This document shows, one piece after another, positions 41,542 through 50,787 of a stretch of 55,080 bases of DNA. Numbering within the stretch: position 1 is the first letter of the stretch; each line of letters opens with the position of its first letter. The position numbers were made by a program, and so were the translations under genes. The stretch comes from Terriglobia bacterium (GTDB lineage Bacteria > Acidobacteriota > Terriglobia > Bryobacterales > Bryobacteraceae). Where the stretch lies: positions 1 to 55,080 of the forward strand of contig JANYDS010000056.1 in the NCBI GenBank assembly GCA_025363475.1, in the 5' to 3' direction. A model generated the notes under the pieces. That model searched no databases, was not told the DNA's origin, and was given only the letters and a program-made list of their open reading frames with translations.

Positions 41542-43172
41542 TGAGCCGGAGGGCGGGGGCTTTCGACAAACTTCGGTACTGGCTTATCGCCTGCGAAATC
41601 GAAAGCGGTGAGATAGGCAAGGCGCAGGATGTTGGCCATCTTCGCGTAGTTGATCTTCTCTGCCGTATCTGAAGTGTGGTGGTAATCAGGATGAAAACCA
41701 GTAAACCACCAGAAGGCCGGAATGTTGTGCAGGACGAAGGGGAACTGGTCGCTGCGGAAGAAGACGTTGAGGGCGGCTTCGTGGTCAAAACGGTCATCGA
41801 GATCAAGGCCCACGGTTTTGTTGGCCCGCTCCACCGCGCGCTGGTAGTCAGGGCTATAGAGTGCTCCGATCAGGTTCAGGCGGTTGGTGGTGCTGGCGGG
41901 AATTTCGATCAGGCCTGTTGTCTGGTCACTCGGTTCTTCATTGCGGCCGATCATGTCGAAATTAATCATGGCGCGGGTGGTTTCGAGCGGACGCAGTGGA
42001 TGCGCCGCCATGTGGAACGCACCCAGCAAACCACGTTCCTCTGACGCGAAGACGACGAACAGGATCGAGCGTTTTGGACGTTCCCGATTCGCCATGAAAG
42101 CGTGTGCGAGGGCGACGACGCCGACCGTGCCGGAGCCGTTGTCATCCGCGCCGTGCCAGATTTCATTGCCGCTGATGCCGTCGTGATCATGGTGCGCGCT
42201 GATGATGATGGTTTCCGCCTTGAGTTTGGGGTCACTGCCTTCGAGGAGGCCAGCCACGTTCCAGGTTCGGCCCGTGGTTTCCGACTGGTTGCGAAAGTGG
42301 ACCGTTACTGCGGTATCAGGAAGCGCGCGCGACTGGGGCTTGAGGTCAAGGTCGATCACCGCTTGAGCTTCGGCGGGAGTGGTGCCGGAGCCGGACATCA
42401 GTTCACGAGCGACCGCGTCTGAAATGACAGCGGAGGGAATGTGTTGTTCATCGTCCGCGAGGACCTGTGATGGCAAAGGTACCGCGCGAGTAACGGAGCC
42501 TCCAATGCGGGCGGCGCGTTCCTGATTGGACGGATGTTTGCGGTTTGGTTCGGCGACGATCAGAACCGCGAGCGCGCCGTGCGCCTGGGCATTAAGCACC
42601 TTGACGCGGGTTGTGGCATAGCGGGTGTTGCCGGTGCCATTGAAAACAGAGGCGGCATTGGCTTCCTGTGGTTCGTGATCGAAGAGGATGACGATTTTGC
42701 CGCGGGCGTCAAGGCCAGCGTAATCGTCATATTTCAACTCCGGGGCGGTGATGCCAAAGCCGGCGAATACAACGGGCGCTGTGACATCGACATCCGAAAC
42801 GAAGGAGCCGTAGGCATCCGGAAAGGCCCAGCGTTTTTCAGTACCTGCGCGATGGAGTGTGACGTAGCCTCGGGCACGGTCTCCGCGATATTCGATGAGG
42901 TCCACGGGCTGCAGGTAGCTGATGCCGACAGCGGGTTTGAGGCCTGCTTTCGTAAATTCAGAAACCAGCCATTCAATGGCTGCGGAATCTCCCTTTTGCA
43001 GGGAGAGGCGGCCTTCGAGGGCGTCTGATGCGAGAAAGGTAAGGTCAGCGCGGAGTCGGGATTCCTGAATGGCCTGGTAACCCGGTATCAGTGTTGGCGG
43101 GACTGGCGGTCGGGTCTGCGCCGTGAGCGTTAGAGAAAAGAGAGCGAGGGCAACGACGGACTTCTGCAGCAT
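41538..43172 (-). CDS. Exported M28 zinc aminopeptidase with PA domain
   Basis: The start MLQKSVVALALFSLTLTAQ at 43172 gives a signal peptide; longer frames have none. The mature enzyme, about 525 residues, cuts amino acids or dipeptides from peptides with two zinc ions. Landmarks: an interrupted PA insert (about 120-270), then the peptidase core HHDHDG, HGADDNGSGT, FASEERGLLG (catalytic Glu), MINFDMIGRN and HPDYHHTSDT. It resembles glutaminyl-peptide-cyclase/aminopeptidase-type M28 proteins of soil bacteria. It follows mgtA by 7 bp on the same strand and converges with the TIR gene, stops overlapping by 3 bp. Confidence 0.9.
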   Translation of the reverse strand: MLQKSVVALALFSLTLTAQTRPPVPPTLIPGYQAIQESRLRADLTFLASDALEGRLSLQKGDSAAIEWLVSEFTKAGLKPAVGISYLQPVDLIEYRGDRARGYVTLHRAGTEKRWAFPDAYGSFVSDVDVTAPVVFAGFGITAPELKYDDYAGLDARGKIVILFDHEPQEANAASVFNGTGNTRYATTRVKVLNAQAHGALAVLIVAEPNRKHPSNQERAARIGGSVTRAVPLPSQVLADDEQHIPSAVISDAVARELMSGSGTTPAEAQAVIDLDLKPQSRALPDTAVTVHFRNQSETTGRTWNVAGLLEGSDPKLKAETIIISAHHDHDGISGNEIWHGADDNGSGTVGVVALAHAFMANRERPKRSILFVVFASEERGLLGAFHMAAHPLRPLETTRAMINFDMIGRNEEPSDQTTGLIEIPASTTNRLNLIGALYSPDYQRAVERANKTVGLDLDDRFDHEAALNVFFRSDQFPFVLHNIPAFWWFTGFHPDYHHTSDTAEKINYAKMANILRLAYLTAFDFAGDKPVPKFVESPRPPAH

Positions 43173-43179
43173 CGTGCCA

Positions 43180-45663
43180 TTAGTGTAGCGAGGTGCTCCG
43201 GTGGGCAGAAAACAGGCTCGCTTTGGCGATCTCGACGAGGGCCAGGTAAGTGACCGTAGCGAAGAACAGGAAAGCGAAGTAGAGCGGCGAAAGCGGAATG
43301 AAGCCCAGCGTGCGGGCCAGCGGCGAGATTGGCAGAATGAGACCAACGAACACAATGGCAAGGGTGGTCATGGTGAGCGGCAGGCTGGGGCGGCTTTGCC
43401 ACGGGCGTTTCATGGTGCGGATCACGAAGAGGACGAGGGTTTGCGTCGCCAACGACTCGACGAACCAGCCAGTGTGGAACAAAACCTCGCTGGCGTGGAA
43501 TACCTTGATCATGACGAAGAAGGTCAGGAAATCGAAGGCCGAACTGATAGGCCCAATCAGCAGCATGAAGTTGCGGATCTGTTTAATGTTCCAGCGCTGC
43601 GGTTTGCGGATGTATTCGTCATCCACGTTGTCTGTCGGGATGGTGATTTGAGCCAGGTCGTAGAGGAAGTTGTTGAGCAGAATCTGCGTGGGGAGCATGG
43701 GCAAAAACGGCAGGAAGAGAGAGGCCCCGGCCATGCTGAACATGTTGCCGAAGTTGGAGCTTGTGCCCATTAGCAAATATTTGTTGACGTTGCCGAAAGC
43801 CCGGCGGCCTTCGATGATGCCCTGATGGAGAATCTGTAAGCCGGGTTCGACGAGGATGATCTGGGCTGCGTCGCGGGCCACATCTACCGCAGTTGAAACG
43901 GAGATACCGACGTCGGCGGCGCGCAGGGAGGGCGCGTCGTTAATTCCATCGCCCATGTAGCCAACGACATGGTTCCGGTGCTTGAGGGCGAGCAGGATGC
44001 GGGTCTTTTGGGCTGGTGAGACGCGGGCGAAGATGTGGGTATTTTCGACGATATGGTCGAGCGCGGAATCGGACATGTTTTGCATGTCGTCGCCGATCAG
44101 AATGGTGCCGGTATCGAGGCCTACTTTTTCGCAGATATGGCGGGCGACCAGTTCGCCATCGCCAGTGATGATTTTGACCTGGACGCCGTCACGTTTGAGG
44201 GCAGCGATCGCGTCAGCGGCACCTTCAATGGGCGGATCGATGAAGGCGATGAAACCGGCGAGCGTGAGGTCACGTTCGTCAGCCGGAGTGAAGGCCTGCT
44301 GAGTGCCGGCTTCGCGAAAGGCGACAGCGAGGACGCGCAGACCGCGGGCGCTGAGGGCGTTATAGGCGGCCTGGGATTTGGCGCGGGCTGCGGCGTCAAG
44401 CAGCAGGGTTTCGGTGCCGGAAAGGCAATGAGTACAGAGGGGGAAGAGGCTTTCAGGCGCGCCTTTGGTGATGAGGAGACGGGCGTCGGCGATTTGTGCG
44501 CTGTCGCGCTCGACGACGATTGACACGCGGCGGCGCTCGAAATCGAAGGGGATTTCATCGCGCTTTTCGTAACCATCGGCTGTGAAGTGCGAGTCGCGCA
44601 GGATGGCAATGTTGAGGGGATTGCGAACCCCGGTTTCATAAGCCGCGTTGAGCCAGGCGCGGCGCAGGGTAGCTGCGGCGGGGACACCAAAAGCGTCAAC
44701 AGACGAGTCAATGGACATGACGCCGGTAGTGATGGTGCCTGTTTTATCGCTACAGAGAATGTCGATACTGCCGAAATTTTGAATTGCCGAGAGCTGTTTG
44801 ACGATAACCTTTTGCTCGGCCATCCGCATGGCGCCTTTGGCCAGCGTGACGGAGGTGATCATCGGAAGAAATTCAGGCGTTAGGCCGACTGCAAGGGCAA
44901 CCGCGAATAGCAGAGACTCAAACGCATTGTGTTTCTGCGCGACGCTGACCACCATGATGAAGAGCACAAGAAAGAAGACGGAGCGCATAATGAGGGCGCC
45001 GAATTCACGAATGCCGCGCTCGAACTCAGTCTCTTCGGGATGGACGGTGAGGCGTTTGGCTATGTCTCCGAAGAGGGTTCGGGGGCCGGTGTTGATCACG
45101 ATGGCAGACGCTGTGCCGCTAACAACCGATGTTCCGAGGAAGACCATGTTGGGAGTGTCGGGCGAATCGGCACCGTCAGTTTGGGTGGTTGCGGCTTTTT
45201 CGGCGGGACTTGATTCGCCGGTCATAGCGGCTTGCAGGACGTATAGATCGCGGGATTCGAGGAGGCGGGAATCGGCGGGGACGAGGTCGCCTGCTGAGAG
45301 GCGGATGAGGTCGCCGGGGACAACTGCGGTGCGCGAAATCTCAAGCCATTTTCCATCGCGGCAAACGCTCGCGGTGGATGAGACACGATCACGCAGACGG
45401 TCTGCCGCTGCCTGAGAACGGTAGGTCTGAATGAAGTTGATGGCGATGCCGAGCAGCAGCATCACGGTGATGATGATGGCGTCTACATATTGGCCGAGGA
45501 AGGCTGAGGCAGCGGCTGCCAGTAAGAGAATCACGACCAGCGGGTTGATGAAGAGCTGGGCGAGTTCGACGATCTGGGAACGCTTGTGATCTGGTGCGGG
45601 GTTGTTGGGGCCGAATTGCGCCAGGAGTTTTTCGGCTTCCTGGGAGGACAGTCCGGTCGCCAT
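43180..45663 (-). CDS. mgtA: P-type Mg2+-transporting ATPase, MgtA-like
   Basis: The 827-residue protein has the P-ATPase plan: actuator motif TGES, phosphorylation site DKTGT (codons near 44734-44748), VGLTPEFLPMI in the membrane core, and the hinge GDGINDAPSLRAADVG. VGLTPEFLPMI and the C-terminal FVESLATQTLVLFVIRT identify the type IIIB Mg transporters MgtA/PmrA. The protein is a little shorter than E. coli MgtA (898), mostly at the N-terminus. There is no leader such as mgtL in the 24-bp gap from hyuA, so control by a Mg-sensing leader is unlikely; hyuA, mgtA and the M28 gene look like one transcript. Confidence 0.9.
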   Translation of the reverse strand: MATGLSSQEAEKLLAQFGPNNPAPDHKRSQIVELAQLFINPLVVILLLAAAASAFLGQYVDAIIITVMLLLGIAINFIQTYRSQAAADRLRDRVSSTASVCRDGKWLEISRTAVVPGDLIRLSAGDLVPADSRLLESRDLYVLQAAMTGESSPAEKAATTQTDGADSPDTPNMVFLGTSVVSGTASAIVINTGPRTLFGDIAKRLTVHPEETEFERGIREFGALIMRSVFFLVLFIMVVSVAQKHNAFESLLFAVALAVGLTPEFLPMITSVTLAKGAMRMAEQKVIVKQLSAIQNFGSIDILCSDKTGTITTGVMSIDSSVDAFGVPAAATLRRAWLNAAYETGVRNPLNIAILRDSHFTADGYEKRDEIPFDFERRRVSIVVERDSAQIADARLLITKGAPESLFPLCTHCLSGTETLLLDAAARAKSQAAYNALSARGLRVLAVAFREAGTQQAFTPADERDLTLAGFIAFIDPPIEGAADAIAALKRDGVQVKIITGDGELVARHICEKVGLDTGTILIGDDMQNMSDSALDHIVENTHIFARVSPAQKTRILLALKHRNHVVGYMGDGINDAPSLRAADVGISVSTAVDVARDAAQIILVEPGLQILHQGIIEGRRAFGNVNKYLLMGTSSNFGNMFSMAGASLFLPFLPMLPTQILLNNFLYDLAQITIPTDNVDDEYIRKPQRWNIKQIRNFMLLIGPISSAFDFLTFFVMIKVFHASEVLFHTGWFVESLATQTLVLFVIRTMKRPWQSRPSLPLTMTTLAIVFVGLILPISPLARTLGFIPLSPLYFAFLFFATVTYLALVEIAKASLFSAHRSTSLH

Positions 45664-45687
45664 GTATCTTGAGGATATCTTGAAAGC

Positions 45688-47574
45688 CTAATCCGCGTTC
45701 AGGATCAAAGAACCGGTGGCGTTGCGGGTTGCCTTCCAGCCTTCGGGGATGAGGGTAGTTGAACCGTAGTCGGTTATCAGAGCGGGTCCGGACAGATTGG
45801 TGACAGCTTCGCTGAGGCCGGCGGGAATGTCCCGCCAGCTCCCGGAAAGCCACACCCGGCGGGATGTCAGAATGGCATTTGTTTTGTGAGTAATTGCGAT
45901 GGCTGGCTTTTGGGTCTTGAGTATGGCTCGGACCCGCAGGGTGACGATTTGGGTGGGCCTGACACGGTCCGAATAACCGTAGATTCGCTGGTGTTCGGCG
46001 TGGAAGTCCGCTCCCGACGGGAGTGTGAGTTCGTAGCTTTGTCCGGCGTAGCGGATGTCGGCCAGGCGTTCTATCGTTGCGCCCGGGAGATCGCGCCTGG
46101 CCTGGTCTTCGAGTTTGAGAAAGTGGGTGTCGAACTCGCTGGCTCCGAGAGCGCCAACGGAATAGTCGCGGGTACGGTCTGCCATCAACATGCCGAGGGC
46201 AGAAAGGGCACCGGCCTGGGCCGGGACGATCACGGTTTTGATACCGAGTTCGCGGGCCAGTTCGCCGGCGTGGAGTCCGCCACATCCGCCGAAGGCTATG
46301 AGAGGGAATTCGCGCGGGTCTTCTCCTCGTTCCACGGAGACGGTGCGAATGGCACGCTCCATATTTGAATTGGCGATGCGGATGATGGCGGCGGCGGTGG
46401 CAAGCACGGATTGGCCCAGTTGCTCTGCGAGTTTCGCGACGGCCCGCTCGGCGGCTTCAGGATTGAGGTGCAACGTTCCCCCTGCAAGCTGGTCTCCAGC
46501 AATGCGCCCGAGCACCACGTGAGCATCGGTAACGGTCGGGGCAAGGCCGGTACCGTAACATGCTGGTCCGGGTACGGCACCGGCGCTTTCGGGGCCAACG
46601 CGGAGGCTGCCGCCGGAATCGATTCGGGCTATGGAACCTCCTCCTGCTCCGACGGTGTGGATGTCGAGCATGGGGATGCGGACGGGGTAGTGATCGATGC
46701 GGGCTTCGGTGGTGAGGCGAGGGCGCTGGCCGGCGAGCGCGACGTCAGTTGAAGTGCCGCCCATGTCGAAGGTGAGCGCCTGGTCGAAGCCGCAGAGCCG
46801 TGCTATTTCGACCGCTCCCACGATACCTCCGGCAGGTCCCGAAAGAATGGTGCGGACGGGGTGTAGTCGCGCTTCAGCGGCAGTGAGCAGCCCTCCGTTT
46901 GATTGCATGATTGCAACCGGGTGCGGACTGTGGCGCTCCAGATCGCCAAGATACCGGTCCATCAGCGGACCGACGTAAGCGTTGATGACGGTGGTGCTGG
47001 CGCGTTCGAACTCGCGAAATTCCGGGGAAACATCACACGAGGCGCTGACATAACCGGGGACGAGCCTCAGCAGTGCACGTTCGTGGACGTCATTCTGGCA
47101 GGAGTGCAGCAGGCAGATGGCTACGGCTTCGGCGCCACTGGCTGCGATGCGGGAGATAAGCTCGGCGGGGTCAAGCGGGAGTTCAACGGAGCCGTCAAAA
47201 AGAATGCGCTCAGCGACGCCGAAGCAGAGTTCACGCGGGACCAGCGGCACTGGTACCGCGGGCATCAGGTTGTAAAGTTCGGCGCGGTTCTGACGACCAA
47301 TAGCGATGAGGTCTTCGAAGCCCCGGGTGGTGATGAAAGCGGTTTTGGCCCCTTTGCGTTCAAGCAACGCATTGGTGGCGACAGTGGAGCCGTGAACGAC
47401 ATCAGCCTTGGCAGCAGCTATGCGGGCGAGGCCTGCGAGGATGACGGAAGCGGGGTCTGCGGGGTTGGAACGGAGCTTGAAAGACTCCAGCGAGCCATCA
47501 CTGCGGAGCACCACAAAGTCGGTGAAAGTACCGCCGGAATCAATGCCAATGCGCATGGAACCATATAATGACAT
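45688..47574 (-). CDS. hyuA: Hydantoinase A / oxoprolinase alpha-like subunit
   Basis: The 628-residue protein is the ATP-binding subunit that activates a cyclic amide or ketone. Landmarks are [14 protein letters not shown] (phosphate-binding motif of the actin/hexokinase-like fold), [53 protein letters not shown] and [12 protein letters not shown] place the start at 47574, where GAGGGG lies 5 bp upstream; ATG 47586 and 47556 are alternatives. It starts back to back with ilvD at 47619. Its HyuB partner is encoded at 36047-37618. Substrate unknown. Confidence 0.9.
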   Translation of the reverse strand: MSLYGSMRIGIDSGGTFTDFVVLRSDGSLESFKLRSNPADPASVILAGLARIAAAKADVVHGSTVATNALLERKGAKTAFITTRGFEDLIAIGRQNRAELYNLMPAVPVPLVPRELCFGVAERILFDGSVELPLDPAELISRIAASGAEAVAICLLHSCQNDVHERALLRLVPGYVSASCDVSPEFREFERASTTVINAYVGPLMDRYLGDLERHSPHPVAIMQSNGGLLTAAEARLHPVRTILSGPAGGIVGAVEIARLCGFDQALTFDMGGTSTDVALAGQRPRLTTEARIDHYPVRIPMLDIHTVGAGGGSIARIDSGGSLRVGPESAGAVPGPACYGTGLAPTVTDAHVVLGRIAGDQLAGGTLHLNPEAAERAVAKLAEQLGQSVLATAAAIIRIANSNMERAIRTVSVERGEDPREFPLIAFGGCGGLHAGELARELGIKTVIVPAQAGALSALGMLMADRTRDYSVGALGASEFDTHFLKLEDQARRDLPGATIERLADIRYAGQSYELTLPSGADFHAEHQRIYGYSDRVRPTQIVTLRVRAILKTQKPAIAITHKTNAILTSRRVWLSGSWRDIPAGLSEAVTNLSGPALITDYGSTTLIPEGWKATRNATGSLILNAD

Positions 47575-47618
47575 TTCACCCCTCATTTCCTAAATCAGAC
47601 AGTCCTAAATCAAACAGC

Positions 47619-49286
47619 ATGACACTGAAAAGTTATACGATCACACAGGGCCGCAACCGTGCGGCAGCGCGCAGCTATCTGAAGGCCACCGGCCTGACGG
47701 ATGCAGATTTGAAGAAGCCGATCATCGGCATCGCAAATACCTGGACCGAGACGATGAACTGCAATTTCAAGTTGCGGGATCTGGCGGTCCATGTAAAGGA
47801 AGGGATTCGGGCGGCGGGCGGTACGCCGATGGAATTCAACACGATCGCGATCAGCGACGGCATCACGATGGGCACGGAAGGCATGAAGGCCTCTCTGGTA
47901 AGCCGCGAAGTGATTGCGGATTCCATTGAGCTCGTAGCGCGCGGCCACATGTTTGACGGCATTGTGGCGCTGGTGGCGTGCGACAAGACGATTCCGGGCG
48001 CGGCGATGGCGCTGCTGCGGTTGAATATCCCGGGCGTGATCCTCTATGGCGGCTCGATTCTGCCGGGCCGCTTGCATGGCAAGGACATCACGATTCTGCA
48101 GGTGTTTGAGGCCATGGGCGCGAACGCCGCGGGCAAGATGTCTGACGACGAACTGCTGGAAATTGAGAACCATGCCTGCCCTGGCGCCGGGGCGTGTGGC
48201 GGCCAGTTCACGGCCAACACGATGGCTACGGTTATGGAGCTGATTGGCTTGTCGCCGATGGGTACGGCTTCGGTTCCGCAGGTGGATATTCGCAAGGAAG
48301 ACGTGGCGCGGCGCTGTGGTGAGGTGATTCTGAATTGCGTCCACAAGAATTTGTTGCCCCGGGACATTTGCACGCGAACGTCGTTTATCAATGCGATTGC
48401 GGGTGTGGCTGCGTCGGGCGGTTCGACGAACGCGGTGCTGCATTTGCTGGCCATGGCGCGGGAAGCGGAAGTGGAACTCGACATCAACGATTTCCAGAGG
48501 ATCAGCGAGAAGACGCCGATCATTGTGGATCTGCAGCCGGGCGGTCAGTATGTGGCTGTCGATGTCGACAAAGCGGGCGGGATTGGTGTGATTGCGCAGC
48601 GGCTGGTTGAGGGCAATTTTGTTGATTCGTCGGTGATGACCTGTACGGGTCATACGTTTGCGGAAGAAGCGGCGAAGGCCGTTGAGACGCCTGGTCAGCA
48701 GGTGATCCGGCCGTTGAGTAATCCCATGAAGCCTACGGGCGGGCTGGCGATACTGCGCGGATCACTGGCTCCGGATGGCTGTGTGATTAAGCTTTCGGGT
48801 CATAACAAGCGGAAACATACCGGTCCGGCGCGGGTGTTTGAACGTGAGGAAGAAGCGATTCTCGCGGTGAATGAAGGCAAGATCAAGCCGAATGACGTGA
48901 TTCTGATTCGCTATGAAGGGCCGAAGGGCGGGCCTGGAATGCGCGAAATGCTGCTGGTAACGAGCGCTGTGATTGGTGCGGGTTTGGGCGATACTGTGAC
49001 ACTGCTGACGGATGGCCGCTTCAGTGGGGCGACGCATGGGTTTATGGCTGCGCATATTGCTCCGGAAGCGTTTGATGGTGGCCCTGTGGCGGCGGTGCAT
49101 GAGGGCGACATTATCGATATCGATGTGGACGCGGGCACACTGAATTTGAATGTTCCGGCAGAAGAGATTGCGCGGCGGATGTTGTCGTGGAAACAGCCGG
49201 AGCCGCGTTACAAGACAGGTGTTTTTGCCAAGTATGTGAAGCTGGTTGGTTCCGCTTCACAGGGCGCGATTACTTCCGGTTTTTGA
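47619..49286 (+). CDS. ilvD: Dihydroxy-acid dehydratase
   Basis: The enzyme makes 2-oxo acids for isoleucine and valine synthesis from dihydroxy acids, using an Fe-S cluster. The 555-residue protein has the Cys cluster motifs [25 protein letters not shown] and [16 protein letters not shown], plus [19 protein letters not shown] near the C-terminus. I choose ATG 47619 (MTLKSYT), as the upstream ATG 47568 falls within the hyuA coding strand. It is followed at 12 bp by a YmdB-like gene on the same strand. No other ilv gene is present in the window. Confidence 0.93.
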   Translation: MTLKSYTITQGRNRAAARSYLKATGLTDADLKKPIIGIANTWTETMNCNFKLRDLAVHVKEGIRAAGGTPMEFNTIAISDGITMGTEGMKASLVSREVIADSIELVARGHMFDGIVALVACDKTIPGAAMALLRLNIPGVILYGGSILPGRLHGKDITILQVFEAMGANAAGKMSDDELLEIENHACPGAGACGGQFTANTMATVMELIGLSPMGTASVPQVDIRKEDVARRCGEVILNCVHKNLLPRDICTRTSFINAIAGVAASGGSTNAVLHLLAMAREAEVELDINDFQRISEKTPIIVDLQPGGQYVAVDVDKAGGIGVIAQRLVEGNFVDSSVMTCTGHTFAEEAAKAVETPGQQVIRPLSNPMKPTGGLAILRGSLAPDGCVIKLSGHNKRKHTGPARVFEREEEAILAVNEGKIKPNDVILIRYEGPKGGPGMREMLLVTSAVIGAGLGDTVTLLTDGRFSGATHGFMAAHIAPEAFDGGPVAAVHEGDIIDIDVDAGTLNLNVPAEEIARRMLSWKQPEPRYKTGVFAKYVKLVGSASQGAITSGF

Positions 49287-49298
49287 AATGACTGGCGC

Positions 49299-50081
49299 AT
49301 GAAATTACTTTTTGTCGGGGATATTTTTGGGCATGCGGGACGGCACATCGTTGCTGATCATCTGAAAGACATTCGGAAGGCGCAGGGCATTGATGTGGTG
49401 ATTGCCAATGCGGAGAATTCGGCTGCTGGATTTGGAATTACTCCGTCGATTGCGGATGAACTTTTTGGGTATGGCGTGGATGTGATGACTTCGGGGAATC
49501 ATATCTGGGACAAGAAAGACATCATTGGTTACATTGCGCGGCAACCAAGGTTGTTGCGGCCGGCGAATTATCCGCCGGGATGTCCGGGGGAAGGGCTTTA
49601 CATCCACACTACGCCTTCGGGGACTAAGTGCGCGGTGATCAATATTCAGGGCCGTGTTTACATGGCGAATACGGATTGTCCCTTCAGGAAAATGGATGAG
49701 TTGCTGGCTTCGATTCCGAGTGATGTGAAGGTGCGGTTCGTTGATTTCCATGCGGAAGTTACCAGCGAGAAGATGGCTATGGGCTGGTATCTGGACGGGC
49801 GCGTTTCGGCGCTGGTGGGTACGCATACACATATCCCGACGGCCGATACGAGGATCTTGCCGAATGGCACCGGGTATCAGACGGATTGTGGGATGACCGG
49901 GCCGTATGACTCCATTATCGGAGTCGAAAAAGACCCGATCCTGGCACGTTTTCTGACTGCCCTGCCCTCGAAGATGGAGGCGGCGAAGGGGTCAGTGGAA
50001 CTACATTCAGTGATTGTGGACGTGGATGATGCGACCGGCAAGACACGGGAGATTCGGCGGCATACGGTTCGCGGCGATTAG
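49299..50081 (+). CDS. YmdB-family metallophosphodiesterase
   Basis: The 260-residue protein is a calcineurin-like metallophosphoesterase of the YmdB/TIGR00282 type, which splits 2',3'-cyclic nucleotides in Bacillus and affects late adaptive responses. Metal-ligand motifs are FVGDIFG (Asp8), NAENSAAGFGI, SGNHIWD (Asn/His), VDFHAEVTSEK and THTHIPTAD. YmdB usually sits near rny, but no RNase Y is here; instead ilvD is upstream at 12 bp and may share its transcript. Confidence 0.9.
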   Translation: MKLLFVGDIFGHAGRHIVADHLKDIRKAQGIDVVIANAENSAAGFGITPSIADELFGYGVDVMTSGNHIWDKKDIIGYIARQPRLLRPANYPPGCPGEGLYIHTTPSGTKCAVINIQGRVYMANTDCPFRKMDELLASIPSDVKVRFVDFHAEVTSEKMAMGWYLDGRVSALVGTHTHIPTADTRILPNGTGYQTDCGMTGPYDSIIGVEKDPILARFLTALPSKMEAAKGSVELHSVIVDVDDATGKTREIRRHTVRGD

Positions 50082-50108
50082 TCAATTCAGCCGGGATTTT
50101 GTTTGTGA

Positions 50109-50405
50109 TCAGCAGGCCAGTTGCGGCTGGTAGCGTGTCACTCTGATATCGCCCTCGTGGCGACGAGCCTGGGCAAGATCCCATGAAGTCTGCACTCGAA
50201 GCCAGTGGTCCGCATTCGACCAGCCGGCTTTTTCCAGCCGGATCGCCATTTCGGGCGAAATCCCCGCCTGTGCGTTGATGACTCGGGACAGAGTGTGCCG
50301 GGCCACTCCCAGAACCCTGGCTCCTTCGGTTACGCTGAGTCCCAGGGGATCAAGACAAGCATCTTTGATGGAGTGTCCGGGATGCGGCGGGTTTTTCATT
50401 GGCAT
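50109..50405 (-). CDS. higA: HigA-type antitoxin
   Basis: The 98-residue protein starts [33 protein letters not shown] and has an HTH of the XRE/HigA type ([28 protein letters not shown]). HigA binds and blocks the HigB RNase and represses the operon. It starts 56 bp before the end of the toxin gene, so translation is coupled. A second in-frame ATG is at 50399. Gene order, toxin first, is typical for higBA. Confidence 0.9.
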   Translation of the reverse strand: MPMKNPPHPGHSIKDACLDPLGLSVTEGARVLGVARHTLSRVINAQAGISPEMAIRLEKAGWSNADHWLRVQTSWDLAQARRHEGDIRVTRYQPQLAC

Positions 50406-50718
50406 TGTCGTGTCGATTCCTTTCCTGTTCTGTAGCCTGCTTCCAGTGATAATCCACCAAGTCAACGTCGTAAACATCACCTTCGGTAAAACGAAAAACA
50501 ATCTGCCAGTTTCCCGATATCGAAATACTCCACATACCCTTAAATTCGCCCTTGGGCATGTGTAACCGATAGCCAGGCAAGTCGAGACCCGCTGGACGCT
50601 GTGCTTCATCCCGATGACCAAGCACATCCGCGATCCGGCGGACCTGATCGGCTCGGACTTGGCCTGGCTCACCCTGGTACAGGCGTTTTAGACCCCGGTG
50701 CTTGAACGTCCTGATCAC
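50350..50718 (-). CDS. higB: HigB-type RNase toxin
   Basis: This protein has the RelE/HigB fold: [46 protein letters not shown] and a usual end near DVDLVDYH (residue 91). The frame then runs on for about 31 residues over the start of higA, giving 122 residues in all. HigB cuts mRNA at the ribosome. The region upstream (50719-50787) should hold the promoter repressed by HigA; AATACCGTACCGCGTATCGGTA at about 50722-50743 includes the dyad TACCG/CGGTA. Confidence 0.88.
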   Translation of the reverse strand: MIRTFKHRGLKRLYQGEPGQVRADQVRRIADVLGHRDEAQRPAGLDLPGYRLHMPKGEFKGMWSISISGNWQIVFRFTEGDVYDVDLVDYHWKQATEQERNRHDNANEKPAASRTLHQRCLS

Positions 50719-50787
50719 TAGAATACCGTACCGCGTATCGGTACAGATATCAAGGGATTCCGATTGGATTGGGCTCTGGTGGCAGGG

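Noticed and set aside
45664-45687. Mg-sensing leader before mgtA
   Set aside because: Only 24 bp separate it from hyuA; no room for a riboswitch or mgtL-like leader.
45389-46285. 298-residue minus-strand frame over the mgtA/hyuA junction
   Set aside because: Arg/Pro-rich shadow spanning two well-supported genes in another frame.
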